Assembly (NCBI GenBank): GCA_028456385.1
Contig: JALNQF010000835.1
Location: forward strand, 1-12,970
Direction: 5' to 3'
DNA: 12,970 nucleotides
Source of the DNA: Ophiosphaerella korrae
Taxonomy: Eukaryota; Ascomycota; Dothideomycetes; Pleosporales; Phaeosphaeriaceae
Shown here: positions 1-9,703 of the stretch, piece after piece
How the letters are laid out: every line of letters begins with the position of its first letter
Numbering within the stretch: the stretch's first letter is position 1
Program-made: the position numbers and the translations under genes
Notes under the pieces: model-generated
Seen by the model: the letters and a program-made list of their open reading frames with translations, nothing else
The model's database searches: none
What the model was told of the DNA's origin: nothing

Positions 1-430
1 GTATAAGTATAAGTAGCTTTTTTAGCTTTACTCTATAAGAACAAGTTAGTATAATAATTACTAATATAAAAAGTAAGCTTTAAAAGCTTTAAAAATAGAA
101 ACTTATAATAGCTATTATAATAGTTACTAAAAAGTTTATAAGGCTAAGAAAACTCTAAATATACTATACGTAGCGTATAAGCGCTTAGTACTTACGTATA
201 AGCCTAAAATAAATAGAATTATAAGTAAAGGTATTTTTAACTAAGTTTAGATAACTACTATAAAACTTATTAAATAGCTCTACTACGTAGCTTACTTAGA
301 GAGTATATTATAAGTTAGAGCTTTACTTTATATAATTTAAGTAAGCCTATAGTAGTAAGTAAGTTATATAAGCTATTTAAGCTACTCTACTATATATAAG
401 TAGCTTAGCTTAGATAGCTCTTTAATTAAT
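1..430. other. Unassigned AT-rich, RIP-like DNA
   Basis: No gene is recognised here on either strand. Homology to the neighbouring gypsy family, which can be followed on the minus strand from 2893 leftwards, stops between about 420 and 440, and the base pattern changes from T-rich to mixed. Short stop-poor stretches occur on both strands, but none gives a motif I can name. A small imperfect palindrome centred on taagcgctta (178-187), flanked by tacgta-type words (167-198), keeps several CpG pairs. The stretch may be part of another repeat inserted into, or joined to, element E2. It runs off the left window edge, so its size is unknown. Confidence 0.4.
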
Positions 431-435
431 AATTA

Positions 436-2409
436 TTTCCTACTTATTTCTAAGCTTATATCTTATAATACTAATTACTATATACTCTTTATTAAGTATT
501 CTAATTACTTTCTAACTTTTAATATATTTACTTTCTATTACTTATACGTAGTTATAGCTTACTTAGTATACTAGCTAAGTATAATTTTTTTCTTTAAGCT
601 ACTTGTATATATAGTACCTATTATTTAAGTATAATACTTATACTACTTTAATATATACTAGATATTCTAGATTAATCTTTTTATTATCTTCTTTCTTATA
701 CTTAATTCTACTAGGATATAGTATATTAGCTTTATTTATCTATTATATCTTTTTTATAAAGTATTACTATTCTTATTATATTAGTATTCTTTAAACTATA
801 ACTATGTACTACTATATCTATTATTAGAATATTATTAACTTTATTACTTTAAGATTATATATTTTTTAGTCTTTATATACTTTTTTTATACTTATTACTA
901 AAAAGTATTTTTAAATAAATTACTCTTATATAATAAGTTCTTTAGTACCTTTTATATTATAACTATTATAGCTTTTTTTATTAAGTTAGGTATACTTTAT
1001 AGTTTTTATTTTAACTTATCTTTTATTACTTTATAGTTCTTTAAAGGTAACTATAGTAGTTTTTTTATTTTTTAGTAGTTCTTTAGTAGTAATTAAAGGT
1101 TTTTAAAGCTTTTCTTTTTTTAAATCTTTTATTAGTAGATATCTTAGACTCTATATCTTTTTAAGCTAGTCTTAAGTTTATTCTTTTATTATTACTACTT
1201 TTTTTTTCTATAAAAACTAAATATTTATTTACTTTCTTAAAAATTATATATAGTAGTATTTATTATAATAAAAGGTTTAGTTATATATTATATACTATAA
1301 CTCTCTATTTACTACTACTTTTTATTAAGGCTTAGCTTTTACTTTTAGTACTTCTCTCTTTTTTTTAGATATTTTTAACTAGGCTTCTTTATTTTTTACG
1401 TTTTTAGTTTTATAATCTTTAGTAAAGTATCTTAGTTTTTTATATTTATAGTATACTATATCTTTATTTTTAACTAATAATCTTTTATATAATAGCTTTT
1501 CTTTCTATAGTTAATATATATAAAGTCTTTATTTTTTTTCTTACTATTTTAATTAGTATCTAGTGTTATAGAGTCTTTACTATTATAGTTACTAGGGTAT
1601 CTTCTATACTTATTTATCTTCTATTCTTAAAGATTATTAATTACTTATCTATTTAGAGCTTTTAGTTTTCTTATTTTTTCTATCTAAATTAACTTATATT
1701 TAATTCTTAATTTTTGTTTTTACTTAAACTTTACTATTAGAGATAGCTTATTTATTTTATATTTTATAATAATTATTTAAACTATAATATATATTCTAGA
1801 ATACTTTTATATTATTAAAGCTTTTCTAGCTTTTCTTTAGCTTATTAGGTAATATTTATTTCTTTAAGTACTACTTTTATTTATTCTATAAAGTATTTAT
1901 AGCTTCTAAAAATTGCTATTTTTTTTTCTTAGTATATATATTATATAGTCTATCTAGTAAAGCTTTAACTTATTTATTTTATCTTTTTTAAAGTATATTC
2001 TAATATAGATAACTTTTTTTTCTTTAGTATTAAAGTATAATACCTATACGTCTATCTAGAGTTATACTAAGGCTTAAAAAAGTCTTAAATTCTTTTTTAT
2101 TCTATTAACCTTTTTAATTATAAGTATTTTAAGTAGTTTCTTTATTATACTTATTACTAGTCTTTAAGTAATTTCTTTTATCTTATTTTACTTAGCTATA
2201 ATAGCTTTAATTTAAGCTTTATTTTACTTAATATATTCTTATAGTTTTATATTCTATATAGTTAGAGTTTTAATTAGTAGTTATATACTCTCTCTATTAG
2301 AAATTATAGTATTTAGATTTATTTTAACTACTACTTAGTTAGTATTATCTAACTTATAACTACTTAGACGTACTTTACTTTTATTCTTAGTTATACTTTT
2401 TACTATTAT
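436..2409 (-). pseudogene. gag: E2 gag and gag-protease linker remnant
   Basis: This is the dead gag part of a Ty3/gypsy polyprotein; the living protein would form the virus-like particle and bind element RNA. The former start is probably one of two ATA codons at 2404-2409, 61 bp from the LTR end, matching the spacing in E1. The zinc knuckle (CX2CX3GHX4C) lies at 1412-1453: all three Cys codons read Tyr and the Gly-His pair reads Arg-Tyr, as expected from G-to-A and C-to-T changes. A Lys-rich stretch precedes it. Beyond it the linker seen in E1 continues, including the segment matching E1 5421-5462. In-frame TAA/TAG codons are frequent and several short indels separate it from E1. The frame ends at the junction near 436. 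Confidence 0.82.
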
Positions 2410-2469
2410 ATTAGCTTAGACTATATACTACTTATACTTTACTTCTTTTAATAACTAAGATTAGTAAAG

Positions 2470-2893
2470 TATTATAAAGTTACTTATAATTAACTTTAAT
2501 TAACTCTTTTTATAAGAGAGTAAAGTAAATTAAATATTAATAACTAAAGTATATATAGTAATTAAGTAATAAACTTATAAAAAATAGAATAATTCTTATA
2601 ATATTAATATATTATTACTCTAAGTTAGAGATTAGATTACTAATACTATTCTAATAATATATATTATTACTTATATTTAGTTTTAGTAACTATAGAGTAA
2701 TAGATTACTTATTTATTAATCTATAATTATTTCTTATCTATATACTCTATAGATTAAGGAATTATATTATATATTTTAATTATAGGTTATTTTCTAATCT
2801 AGCTTATTACTTTACTTATCTTATACTTTATTAGTACTTAAGTTAAAACTAATTAGTTTTATTATAATTTCTCTTTTTATATCTATAATTATA
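2470..2893 (-). repeat. 5' LTR of gypsy element E2
   Basis: This is about 424 bp against 440 bp for the E1 LTRs. On the minus strand it starts tataattatag (from 2893) and ends ataata at 2470, matching the E1 LTR ends after RIP changes. The clearest internal match is the block at about 2625-2670 (attactaatactattctaat and following), the reverse complement of the E1 LTR block near 4010-4060. The stretch next to 2880 matches the E1 LTR start. The middle is too diverged to align by eye. Immediately after its end comes ctttactaatc, equal to the sequence following the E1 5' LTR, which fixes the boundary. Confidence 0.8.
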
Positions 2894-3762
2894 AGCTTAT
2901 TTAAAAGTTTAATTATATACTTTTAAAAGCTTTTTTAATCTATAGTATTATTAGTAAAAGAAGTATTACTAGTAACTTATAATAAGTTACTACTACTTAG
3001 CTAAAGTACTTTTAATCTTATATAAAAGATATATATAAGTACTTAATTAGTAGATTTATAATAAGTAATACTTAGGTTTATAAAATATTAAGCTAGTTAT
3101 AATATTATAAAAGCTATATCTAGCTAAGTAGTTATAATTATAAATAGAAGTAAGCTAATTTTATATTAGTATTTATTAATGTTAGATAGTATTATATAGC
3201 TACTATAGGCTTTAAGTTTAGTAGTAGCTATAAGTATATTATAATAGATATAAAGTTTATTAGTAAGCTAACTTATTTTATTTATATATTACTCTCTATC
3301 TTAAATTATTTTAATACTAAAAAACTATTAGAAATCTATTTCTTTAGTAATAAAATACTTTTTTAGTCTTTTACTTATTATATATAATATAGTTTATATA
3401 GTACTATTTAAAAGCTTATAACTTTAAGTATAGCTATAAATTCTTTTTACTATAAAAGAAGTAAGATCTAAAGACTATATAGAGCGTTTTAGCTTCTAAA
3501 GATTATTCTTTTTTTTAGTATCTTTTTAGTATTTTTATATAGATTACTTATTCTATTACTAAATAAATAAAGATATTAGTTATATTATACTATTTTAGTT
3601 TAAAATTATATTTAGTAGTAATAGCTATAAGTATCTAAAAGAAGTAACTAGCTAGTATTATATTATAATATTTTATTACTAGTCTTTTTATATAATAAGT
3701 TAAACTTTATATTTTATAAAGTAATAATATTTATTAAGCTTATACATATATACTTATATATA
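2894..3762 (-). pseudogene. pol: Ty1/copia pol remnant: reverse transcriptase and RNase H
   Basis: Read on the minus strand, the region gives ordered copia RT landmarks. A segment like the family's D-V-T-N-A-F-hydrophobic motif lies around 3560-3590 (read as NITNIF). NALYSL (family form KALYGL) is at 3470-3487, followed by a match to the 'LLWQKEF' stretch. A segment matching 'QWFLGI' is near 3310-3340, and LDIAF (family PDIAF) at about 3108-3123. After these comes a stretch like the RNase H start 'DRKSSQGY' at about 2915-2945, cut off by the E2 LTR at 2893. The YVDD catalytic segment expected between 'PHEPC' and 'WFLGI' is absent, pointing to an internal deletion near 3366-3374. Stops are all TAA/TAG, consistent with RIP at Gln and Trp codons. 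Frame shifts within the remnant are likely. Confidence 0.85.
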
Positions 3763-3767
3763 GTTTA
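3763..3767 (+). repeat. Target site duplication GTTTA, left copy
   Basis: The five bases gttta lie directly before the first base of the E1 5' LTR and recur unchanged directly after its 3' LTR. A 5-bp duplication is usual for Ty3/gypsy integrases. It shows that both LTRs belong to one insertion and that no rearrangement at the ends has followed. Confidence 0.93.
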
Positions 3768-4207
3768 TATTATAGCTATAATAAAAAGAAACTAATTTAA
3801 ACTAATTAGCTTTACTATAGGTAATAACAATATATACAACCTATAAGAAAACAAACTAGACTAAGAGGCTAACTATAATAGGGATACGTAATAGATTTGT
3901 AATTTACGATCTTAGTAAATATAAAGTTTAAAGTTAAGTACGTAATAGATTTGTAATTGATAATCTTAGTAAACACAAAGTACGAAGCTAGCTAAGAAGC
4001 TTAGCTATATAGTTAGTAATAATACGTATTATTAGGATAGTATTAGTAATTTAATCTTTAACTACAAGCGATAATACTAAGATAGTTATAAAATATATTC
4101 TATTATTTATAGCCTATTGTAGATTACTATATAAACTCTTGTTATTATCTTGTAATCTACTAATAACTCTAGGCTACTAGGAAGTTAACCCTAGTAAGCC
4201 TATAACA
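3768..4207 (+). repeat. 5' LTR of E1 (440 bp)
   Basis: The boundary is set by alignment with the 3' LTR. The start is tattatagc (probably TGTTATAGC before RIP) and the end is cctataaca (probably CCTGTAACA), giving short TG...CA inverted ends. Both LTRs are 440 bp with no indel. By hand count they differ at about 31 positions (about 93% identical), 27 of them transitions, so most of the difference is RIP rather than ordinary drift. The LTR holds two copies of a 48-bp unit. Promoter and poly(A) signals must lie here, but the AT-rich background prevents naming a TATA box. Confidence 0.95.
3886..3987 (+). repeat. Direct repeat of a 48-bp unit inside the E1 5' LTR
   Basis: Unit 1 is 3886-3933 and unit 2 is 3940-3987, a period of 54 bp. 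Each begins acgtaatagatttgtaatt and ends with an aaagt..aag block. They differ at a handful of positions, mostly transitions. The same pair is in the 3' LTR at the same offsets, so the duplication predates the insertion. In the RNA-start region of an LTR such repeats can be enhancer-like, but no such role is shown here. Confidence 0.9.
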
Positions 4208-5249
4208 CCTTACTAATTTAGTTATTACAAGAAGTAAAGCGTAAGTAGTGCGTAGTCTAGCTAATATAATAGTAGAAAGTTTAACTAAATAATTAAGTAA
4301 AGCCCCTAAGAGTAGTTATAAATTAGATAGTACTATATAAGAAATAATTAAAGATTATATTAATAAATTAATTAATAATAAAGAAGATATAAAGATAGTA
4401 ATTAAAGCTTTAGAAACGTAGAATAAAGAACTATAGGACTACGTAAAGTAGAATAAAATATAGATTAGAGCTATTATTAAAGGATAGAACTAAATAGAAC
4501 TAATTACTTAATAACTAGAAATAAGTGCGATAAAGAAACTACCTAAGATACTTATCCTTAGAAAATTTAATAGAATAAGGGAAAAACTAAGACCCTTTAT
4601 AGTATTAGTATAACTCTAGATAGATATATAAGTACTACACTTTAATATAGAAGAAAAAAAGGTAATATATATTAGAATACACTTTAAAAAGAATATAATA
4701 AGATAGTTTAAACCTTACTTAATAGACTATACAATATACGCTCCTATAAACTAAAAGGATAAAACTAGAGCTATTTTTAGAAGCTATAAATACTTTACTA
4801 AGTAAATAAGAGTAGTATTTAGGGATATAGATATTACCTAATAAGCTAAAGAAAAACTTAAAAGGCTTATATAAAGTAAGAGTAATCCTAAATATATATT
4901 ATAGTTTAAACAACTATTATAGAATATAGAATAGAACGAATTAGCCTTAATATTATAATTTAAATAAAGACTAAATACAAAAATTCGATATAAAATAATT
5001 TATATAGAGAAACCTAGGATATTAGAAGCTCTAAAATAATAAGTAATATAAATTAATAATAATCTTTAAAAATAGAAGAAGAATAAATATAGTACCTAAC
5101 CTAGAAACTAGTATACTAGAGACTCTATAATCTTTAACGCTAATAAGGATAAAAAGAAAAAGAAAAATAAAGACTCTACGTACTTTAACTATAGTAAGAA
5201 AAGCTACTACATAAAGGATTACTAATTATAAAAGAAAAAAGATATAGTA

Positions 5250-5291
5250 TATTATAAGTATAGAAAACTAGGACACTTTATAAAAGACTAT
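5250..5291 (+). other. Gag zinc knuckle with Cys codons mutated to Tyr
   Basis: The codons read Y-Y-K-Y-R-K-L-G-H-F-I-K-D-Y, which is CX2CX3GHX4C with all three Cys codons (TGY) changed to TAY while Gly-His is kept. This nucleocapsid motif normally binds packaged element RNA. A Lys-rich stretch lies upstream at about 5143-5180. The same position in E2 (1412-1453) shows the same Cys-to-Tyr changes plus loss of Gly-His. Confidence 0.92.
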
Positions 5292-5420
5292 AGAAGTAAA
5301 GACTATAAGAAAGATAAAGAAACTTAGTTAAAAACAACTAAAAAGAAGAAAGAAGTACTATAAGTATAGGCTAAACCCTAGGAAAAGGTAGCTAGAAGTA
5401 AAGAAATATAATACGTAATA

Positions 5421-5462
5421 CTCTATTAGACCTTTTATTATAAAGATAACTACTATATATAT
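5421..5462 (+). other. Possible second Cys/His cluster in gag-protease linker
   Basis: About 43 codons after the zinc knuckle the frame reads L-Y-(stop)-T-F-Y-Y-K-D-N-Y-Y-I-Y. Reversing RIP at the Tyr and stop codons suggests an L-H-W-T-x-C-Y-x-D-x-C-x-x-H pattern. I recall a similar pattern in fungal gag-like proteins but cannot verify it here. The E2 copy keeps the same spacing at the matching place. It could be a further metal-binding motif; that is inference. Confidence 0.45.
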
Positions 5463-6494
5463 CTTTCTAGTAAATAAGGAGTAAGATATTTTCTATAGAA
5501 AAATAGAGTAGCTATAATAAAAGAAAGTAGAATAAAAGCGTAGCTAGAAGAAATAGTATACGTAATAGACTTACTAGTAGAAGATCTAGAAGGGGAAAAA
5601 CCTCTAGTACTATTAATCTAGGCTAAAAGACTAGTATAAGATAAAGAGACTACTATAGTTACTTCTAAAGAAATAAAAGAAGATAAGAAATAAGTTAATA
5701 TAAAAGATATAGAGTATACCTAGTTAAATATATATAGCTATAATAGCTATACAATAATAGATACGTTAAAATAAAATAAGAACTAGAAGTTTATTTATAA
5801 ATACTTACTAGTTATAAGTATAAAAGAAGTGTATAAAGACTAGAAAGATTATAATCCTAAAGAAATAAAATTTATACTATTCTAGGAATAGATAAAGTAA
5901 TATATAGTTATAGTAAGAAGAATACCTATATAAAAAGAATAGTAGTACCTTATAAGAAAAACTTAAAAGATTAATAAAGCCTATATACTAAAGATACTAA
6001 TAGTATACTATATCCTAACAATAGATACACCTAGAAAAAGTAAGTACTAAGAAGGAGATAACAAAATAATAGACCTAAAATACCTAGTATATTTTAAAGT
6101 ATTATAGATATTATACCTAGATAAGAATTATATTATATATAAAAACCCTAAAGTAAATAATAGTATATAGCCTATAAAGAGAAGAGGCTATAACTATATA
6201 AGAGTAATTTTAGTAGAGGATATCTAAGGATAGAAAGTAATCCTAGAAGAAGGATACGTAGTAGTAAGGCCTAGACTAAAACTATCTAAGAAATATATCT
6301 AAGGAAGACTATAGTATAAATATATATATAATAAATACCTAAGATACAAAGAATATAAACTTAAAGTAGGGCTATAGCTCTAGAAAGATAGATAATTTAC
6401 GAAATTACTTAAGTAAGAATATCTAGAAGGTATAAGAGGCTTATATATTATAAAAATAGGTACCTATTAAAGAAAGAAAGTATAATTAATAATT

Positions 6495-6515
6495 AATAGT
6501 AGAGCTATAAAGAAC
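6495..6515 (+). other. Aspartic protease active site, mutated
   Basis: The codons read N-S-R-A-I-K-N, matching the retropepsin site D-S-G-A-T-x-N of Ty3/gypsy elements with Asp-to-Asn, Gly-to-Arg and Thr-to-Ile changes, all explained by C-to-T or G-to-A. The catalytic Asp is lost, so the protease would be dead even without the stops. It lies about 400 codons after the zinc knuckle, a longer gap than in compact Tf1-type elements. Confidence 0.88.
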
Positions 6516-7049
6516 TTTATATTAAAGAAGTTTATAGAAATATAAAGAATAAAGTATACTATAAAGAAATACCCTTAATAACTAAGTATAATTAAAGGAA
6601 AACTATTCTAAGAACTAATTAGGTTTAAAATAGTTTTCTCTATACTAGAACTAGAAGAGATAATAATTAAAAACCTAGTTATAGATATAACAATAATTAA
6701 TAATAAACAAGATATAATACTAGGTATACTATAGTTATAGATAATTAATCTAAGAATTAACTAGAAGATAGAAGAAATTAGATATCCTAGACAAGAAATA
6801 TTAAAAGCTAACATAAGTACATACAAAGGAGAGTTCCTAGATAAATATAAAAAATAGGTAGAATAGCTTATAGAACCTAAAGATTATCTTCTAAAGTATT
6901 AGCTATAGGACTTAGTAATTAAAATAGAAGAAGAAAAAAACGTAAGATAGAGCCTAGTCTACTAAAAAATAGAAGAAGAGTTAAAAATTAAACAAGTATT
7001 TATTTAAAACGTAATAAAGAAAAGATAGATAAAAGAATCTAAATCTTTA

Positions 7050-7700
7050 GTAGTATACAAACTTATATTTATAGATAAAAAGAGAATAAGTAATAAAAGA
7101 CCTTACGTAGATTTTAGAAAAACTAATATAGTTACAAGTAAGAACTAATACCCCTTACTATTAATAGACGTAATACAAGATAAATTAAGAAAGGTAACAA
7201 TCTTTACAAAGCTAGATATCTAGAACGCTTACTACTAGATTAGAATTAAGAAAGGTAATAAATAGAAAATAGTATTCTAAACATAATAGAGACTATATAA
7301 ATACCTAGTTATACTCTTTAGCTTAATAAACACACTAGTAGCCTTTTAGGAAAGAATTAATATAGTACTAAGAGAGTACTTAGACGTATTTATATTTATA
7401 TACTTAGACAACATCCTTATATTCTTAGAAATAAAAGAAGAATACGTATAATATATATATAAAGTGCTAGAAAAGCTAGTAGAGAGTAAATTGTTTCTTA
7501 AAATAAGAAAATGCAAATTCTATATAAAAGAAATAGATTTCTTAGGATTTATTATAGAACTAGGAAAAATTAAAATTAATCCTAAAAAGATTAAGTTAAT
7601 TAACGAATAGCTAATACTAAGAAACCTAAAAGAGGTATAACAATTTTATAGACTAGTAAACTTTTGTAGAAAATTAATAATAAGATAGTCTAAAGATATA
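7050..7700 (+). other. E1 reverse transcriptase domain remnant
   Basis: The gypsy RT order is clear: 'RPYVDFRKTN' near 7100-7130; 'FTKLDI' with its catalytic Asp at 7215-7217; 'NAYYQIRIKKGN' to 7260 with TAG for one Gln; 'KYLVILFSLINT' (family EYLVMPFGLTNA) near 7300-7335; and the active-site YLDD at 7401-7412, now YLDN, which loses a metal-binding Asp. 'FLGFII' near 7540-7556 is the usual following motif. All deviations are transitions. Confidence 0.93.
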
Positions 7701-7829
7701 GAACTTATAATAAGACTTATAAAGAAAGACACGCTATTTAAATAGATAAAAGAATATAATAAAGTATTTAATAAAATTAAAAAGAAGTTTATAGAAAACC
7801 TAGTTATTAGAATATATAACCTAGACCTA

Positions 7830-8210
7830 CTAGTAATAGTAAAAATAGACGTATCTAACTTAGTCTATAGAATAGTACTAATACAAGAAGATCTAAAGAC
7901 TAAAAAGGAATACTTAGCTAAATACTTTTCTAAGAAAATAAAGCTAGTAGAACTTAACTATCTAATCTACAATAAAGAAATACTAGTAATCTATAAAGTA
8001 TTTAAGTAATAGAGAGTATATCTACAAAGAGCTAAGTACTAAACAAAAGTCTATATAGACTACAAGAATCCTATAAGATTTATAACAAATAAAGAACTAT
8101 TATAATAGTATACTAGATAGTAGGAATTTCTATTAACGTTTAACTTAGAAATTATATATACAAAGAGTAAAGATAACTAATTTATAGACGCCCTTAGTAG
8201 AAGACTAGAC
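7830..8210 (+). other. E1 RNase H domain remnant
   Basis: 'VKIDVSNLVYRIVL' (family 'VKTDASDLAYGIVL') begins near 7839 with the first catalytic Asp kept at 7848-7850. 'YFSKKIKLVELNYLIYNKEILVIYKVFK' follows near 7921-8008 (split here by position), matching the family's LNYPIYDKELLAI stretch. The domain closes with 'FIDALSRR' at 8181-8204, the family's ADALSRR. RNase H would remove the RNA strand during reverse transcription. Confidence 0.9.
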
Positions 8211-8303
8211 TTATAAGAAAAAGTAAGCGCTACTAGTATAGTTCTAGTTAAGAATAAAGAAGGATACTTAGTCCTAAATATACTAAAAATAGCCGTAATA
8301 CTT

Positions 8304-8345
8304 AAAAAAAAAGTAGTAAGCTAGATAAATAGATTTAGAAAATAA
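8304..8345 (+). other. Frameshift between RNase H and integrase
   Basis: The coding frame is at positions divisible by three through 8204 and two bases on from about 8342 (KITQEVSKEIE) to the chromodomain. A run of nine A at 8304-8312 lies in the gap and is a natural site for a one-base slip. Because protein conservation is weak here, the exact point could be anywhere in this interval. It could be decay, a sequencing or assembly error, or less likely a programmed shift. Confidence 0.7.
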
Positions 8346-8455
8346 CACAAGAAGTATCTAAAGAAATAGAGAAACTAAAGATCTATAAAGGATTCGTACA
8401 ACCGTATAGAAAAATATATATTCTAAAGAAAATCTAGAAAGAATTTATATAATAA

Positions 8456-9250
8456 TTCTATAAATTACTAGTATATAGATACTAAGGAATTAATAAAACT
8501 CTTAATAGGTTACTAAAGGACTACTATATCCTAAAAGTAAGATAACTAGTAATAGAGGTACTATAAGATTATATAGAATACTAGAAAAATAAGTATAATA
8601 GATACGTACTATATAGGATACTATAACTAGTAGAAGTACTAAGATAACTATAGAGAGTTATTATAATAGACTTTATTACAAAACTACTAAAGTCTAAGGA
8701 CTTAATATTAGGAGTTAAGTATAATAGAATCCTAATAATAGTAGATAAACTTATAAAGTACTTATACTTTAAACCCTATAGAGAGAAAAGTAAAATAGAA
8801 GTTATTGTATACTAGGTTCTAGGAACTATAATTAGTTAATATAGACTACTAGACAAGATTATTATAGATAGAGATATAAAATTTATATTAAAACTATAGA
8901 GAACAATAATAGCGCAATTAGGAATTAAATACGTAATATCTATAGTATATTATCTACAAATAGATAGATAATTAGAACGTATAAATTAGATAGTAGAATA
9001 GTACTTAAGATACTACCTTAACTACAACTAGAACAATTAGGTACAATTACTACCTATAGTATAGTTAGTATATAATAGCGTAAAGAATATAGTAATAGGA
9101 GTATTACTCTTTTTTGTAAACTATAGATTTAACCCTAATATATACTAGATACTAAGAAATTAGATATCTTAGTCTCTAAGAAGAAAAAACTTTACTAATA
9201 GACTTAAAGATATACACAATTAACTAAGATAGAATATAGAGTTCTTATAT
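8456..9250 (+). other. E1 integrase domain remnant
   Basis: The HHCC zinc finger has both His codons (8459-8461, 8480-8482) and both Cys codons (8570-8572, 8579-8581) read as Tyr, so all four ligands are lost. The catalytic triad is intact as codons: Asp 8669-8671 (IIIDFI), Asp 8867-8869 (IIDRD) and Glu 8975-8977 (LERIN). The last two are separated by exactly 35 residues, the D,D(35)E spacing. The segment 'LLPIVQLVYNS' near 9045-9075 and 'FFVNYRFNPNI' near 9111-9140 match the conserved gypsy region after the core. Confidence 0.93.
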
Positions 9251-9529
9251 AATTAAATATTAAAATACTATAATAAGAAATATAAAAAGGAACCCTAATT
9301 TAGAGAAGAAGAAAAAGTATAGTTAGTATAAAAAAATATTAAGAGTAAATAACTAAGTCTAAAACTAGATTATATTAAGATAAGACTATATAAAATTAAA
9401 AAAAAAGTTATACTAGTTATATTTAAACTAAAGCTACTAAATAAAATAAAGATATACCTAACGTTCTATATAGCTTTACTAGAATAAGCACTATAAGAAG
9501 TAGAACTACTAGTATATAAAGTAGATATA

Positions 9530-9700
9530 TATAGAGAATAGAAAGAATAAAAAGTTAAGAAAATCTTATAATACTAGTTCTATAATAGAAGAAACTACTA
9601 CTTAGTAGAATAAATAGGTATAGACGAAAAAGGACAACTATAGGAGAAAATATAGGAACTAGAGGATAATCTTAATTACTCTAAGAAACTAAAGGAGTTC
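9530..9700 (+). other. C-terminal chromodomain remnant
   Basis: The last 55 or so codons read like 'VKKIL...NYYLVE.IGID...L.EKI.ELEDNL..SKKLKEF', matching the chromodomain frame of VEKIL...YLVKW.GY...TWEP..NL...LL..F with TAG/TAA at the Trp codons. Chromodomains at the end of integrase bind methylated histone H3 and are thought to steer chromoviruses to heterochromatin. That fits insertion into another repeat, though one case proves nothing. Confidence 0.88.
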
Positions 9701-9703
9701 TAA

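Larger units (their letters stand above)
430..2893 (-). mobile_element. E2: truncated, RIP-degraded Ty3/gypsy element
   Basis: Read on the minus strand, this region aligns by eye with the E1 element from its LTR through gag into the gag-protease linker, matching E1 positions 3768 to about 6305. Homology includes the 60 bp between LTR and gag, the gag core, the zinc knuckle and the linker. It ends near 436, before the protease, so protease, RT, RNase H, integrase and the second LTR are missing from the window. Its right end (2893) abuts copia RNase H sequence, showing insertion into element E3. The 5 bp outside it are agctt (2894-2898); the matching duplication cannot be seen because the other end is lost. 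CpG is scarcer here than in E1 and small indels are more frequent, which suggests an older copy of the same family. The left limit is accurate only to about 15 bp. Confidence 0.88.
2894..3767 (-). mobile_element. E3 fragment B: Ty1/copia RT and RNase H region
   Basis: This is the 3' portion of a copia-type element on the minus strand, bounded on the right by the E1 insertion (duplicated GTTTA at 3763-3767) and on the left by the E2 LTR. It continues fragment A (10797-12596) across E1. The two gypsy insertions therefore interrupt one older copia pol gene. The rest of E3 (end of RNase H, 3' LTR) is not seen in 1-430 and would lie beyond the window or be lost. Confidence 0.88.
4266..9703 (+). 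pseudogene. gag-pol: E1 gag-pol polyprotein, RIP-destroyed
   Basis: This is one former frame of about 1,800 codons. It lies in the frame of positions divisible by three from 4266 to about 8304, then in the frame two bases on to the end. The likely start is ATA (old ATG) at 4266 or 4269, 59 bp after the LTR. Landmarks are: zinc knuckle 5250-5291; protease Asp-Ser-Gly site 6495-6503 (now Asn-Ser-Arg); RT 'LDI.NAYYQI' at 7212-7241 and YLDD at 7401-7412 (now YLDN); RNase H Asp at 7848-7850 and 'IDALSRR' at 8184-8204; integrase 8456-9250; chromodomain about 9530-9700. Gag, protease and RT share one frame with no sign of programmed frameshifting, as in single-ORF Tf1/sushi elements. Roughly one codon in ten is TAA or TAG, nearly always where the family has Gln or Trp. 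The true stop is uncertain (TAA at 9701 or 9707). Confidence 0.95.

Noticed and set aside
167..198. Palindrome around taagcgctta as a regulatory or origin site
   Set aside because: It is short and imperfect, and near-palindromes are expected in such TpA-rich DNA; no other copy is seen in the window.
1..430. Transposase (pogo/Fot-like) C-terminus
   Set aside because: Readings in several frames on both strands gave no DDE or helix-turn-helix motif; the likeness was only compositional.
3768..4207. TATA boxes and other promoter words in the LTR and flanks
   Set aside because: TATA-like words occur every few dozen bases in this RIPped DNA, so a match carries no information.
4208..4235. Primer binding site after the 5' LTR
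   Set aside because: The bases ccttactaattt do not match a tRNA end I can name, and I found no clear complement at the RNA 5' end for self-priming. A possible TGG (now tag) lies about 11 bp in and is shared with E2, but that is too little to call.
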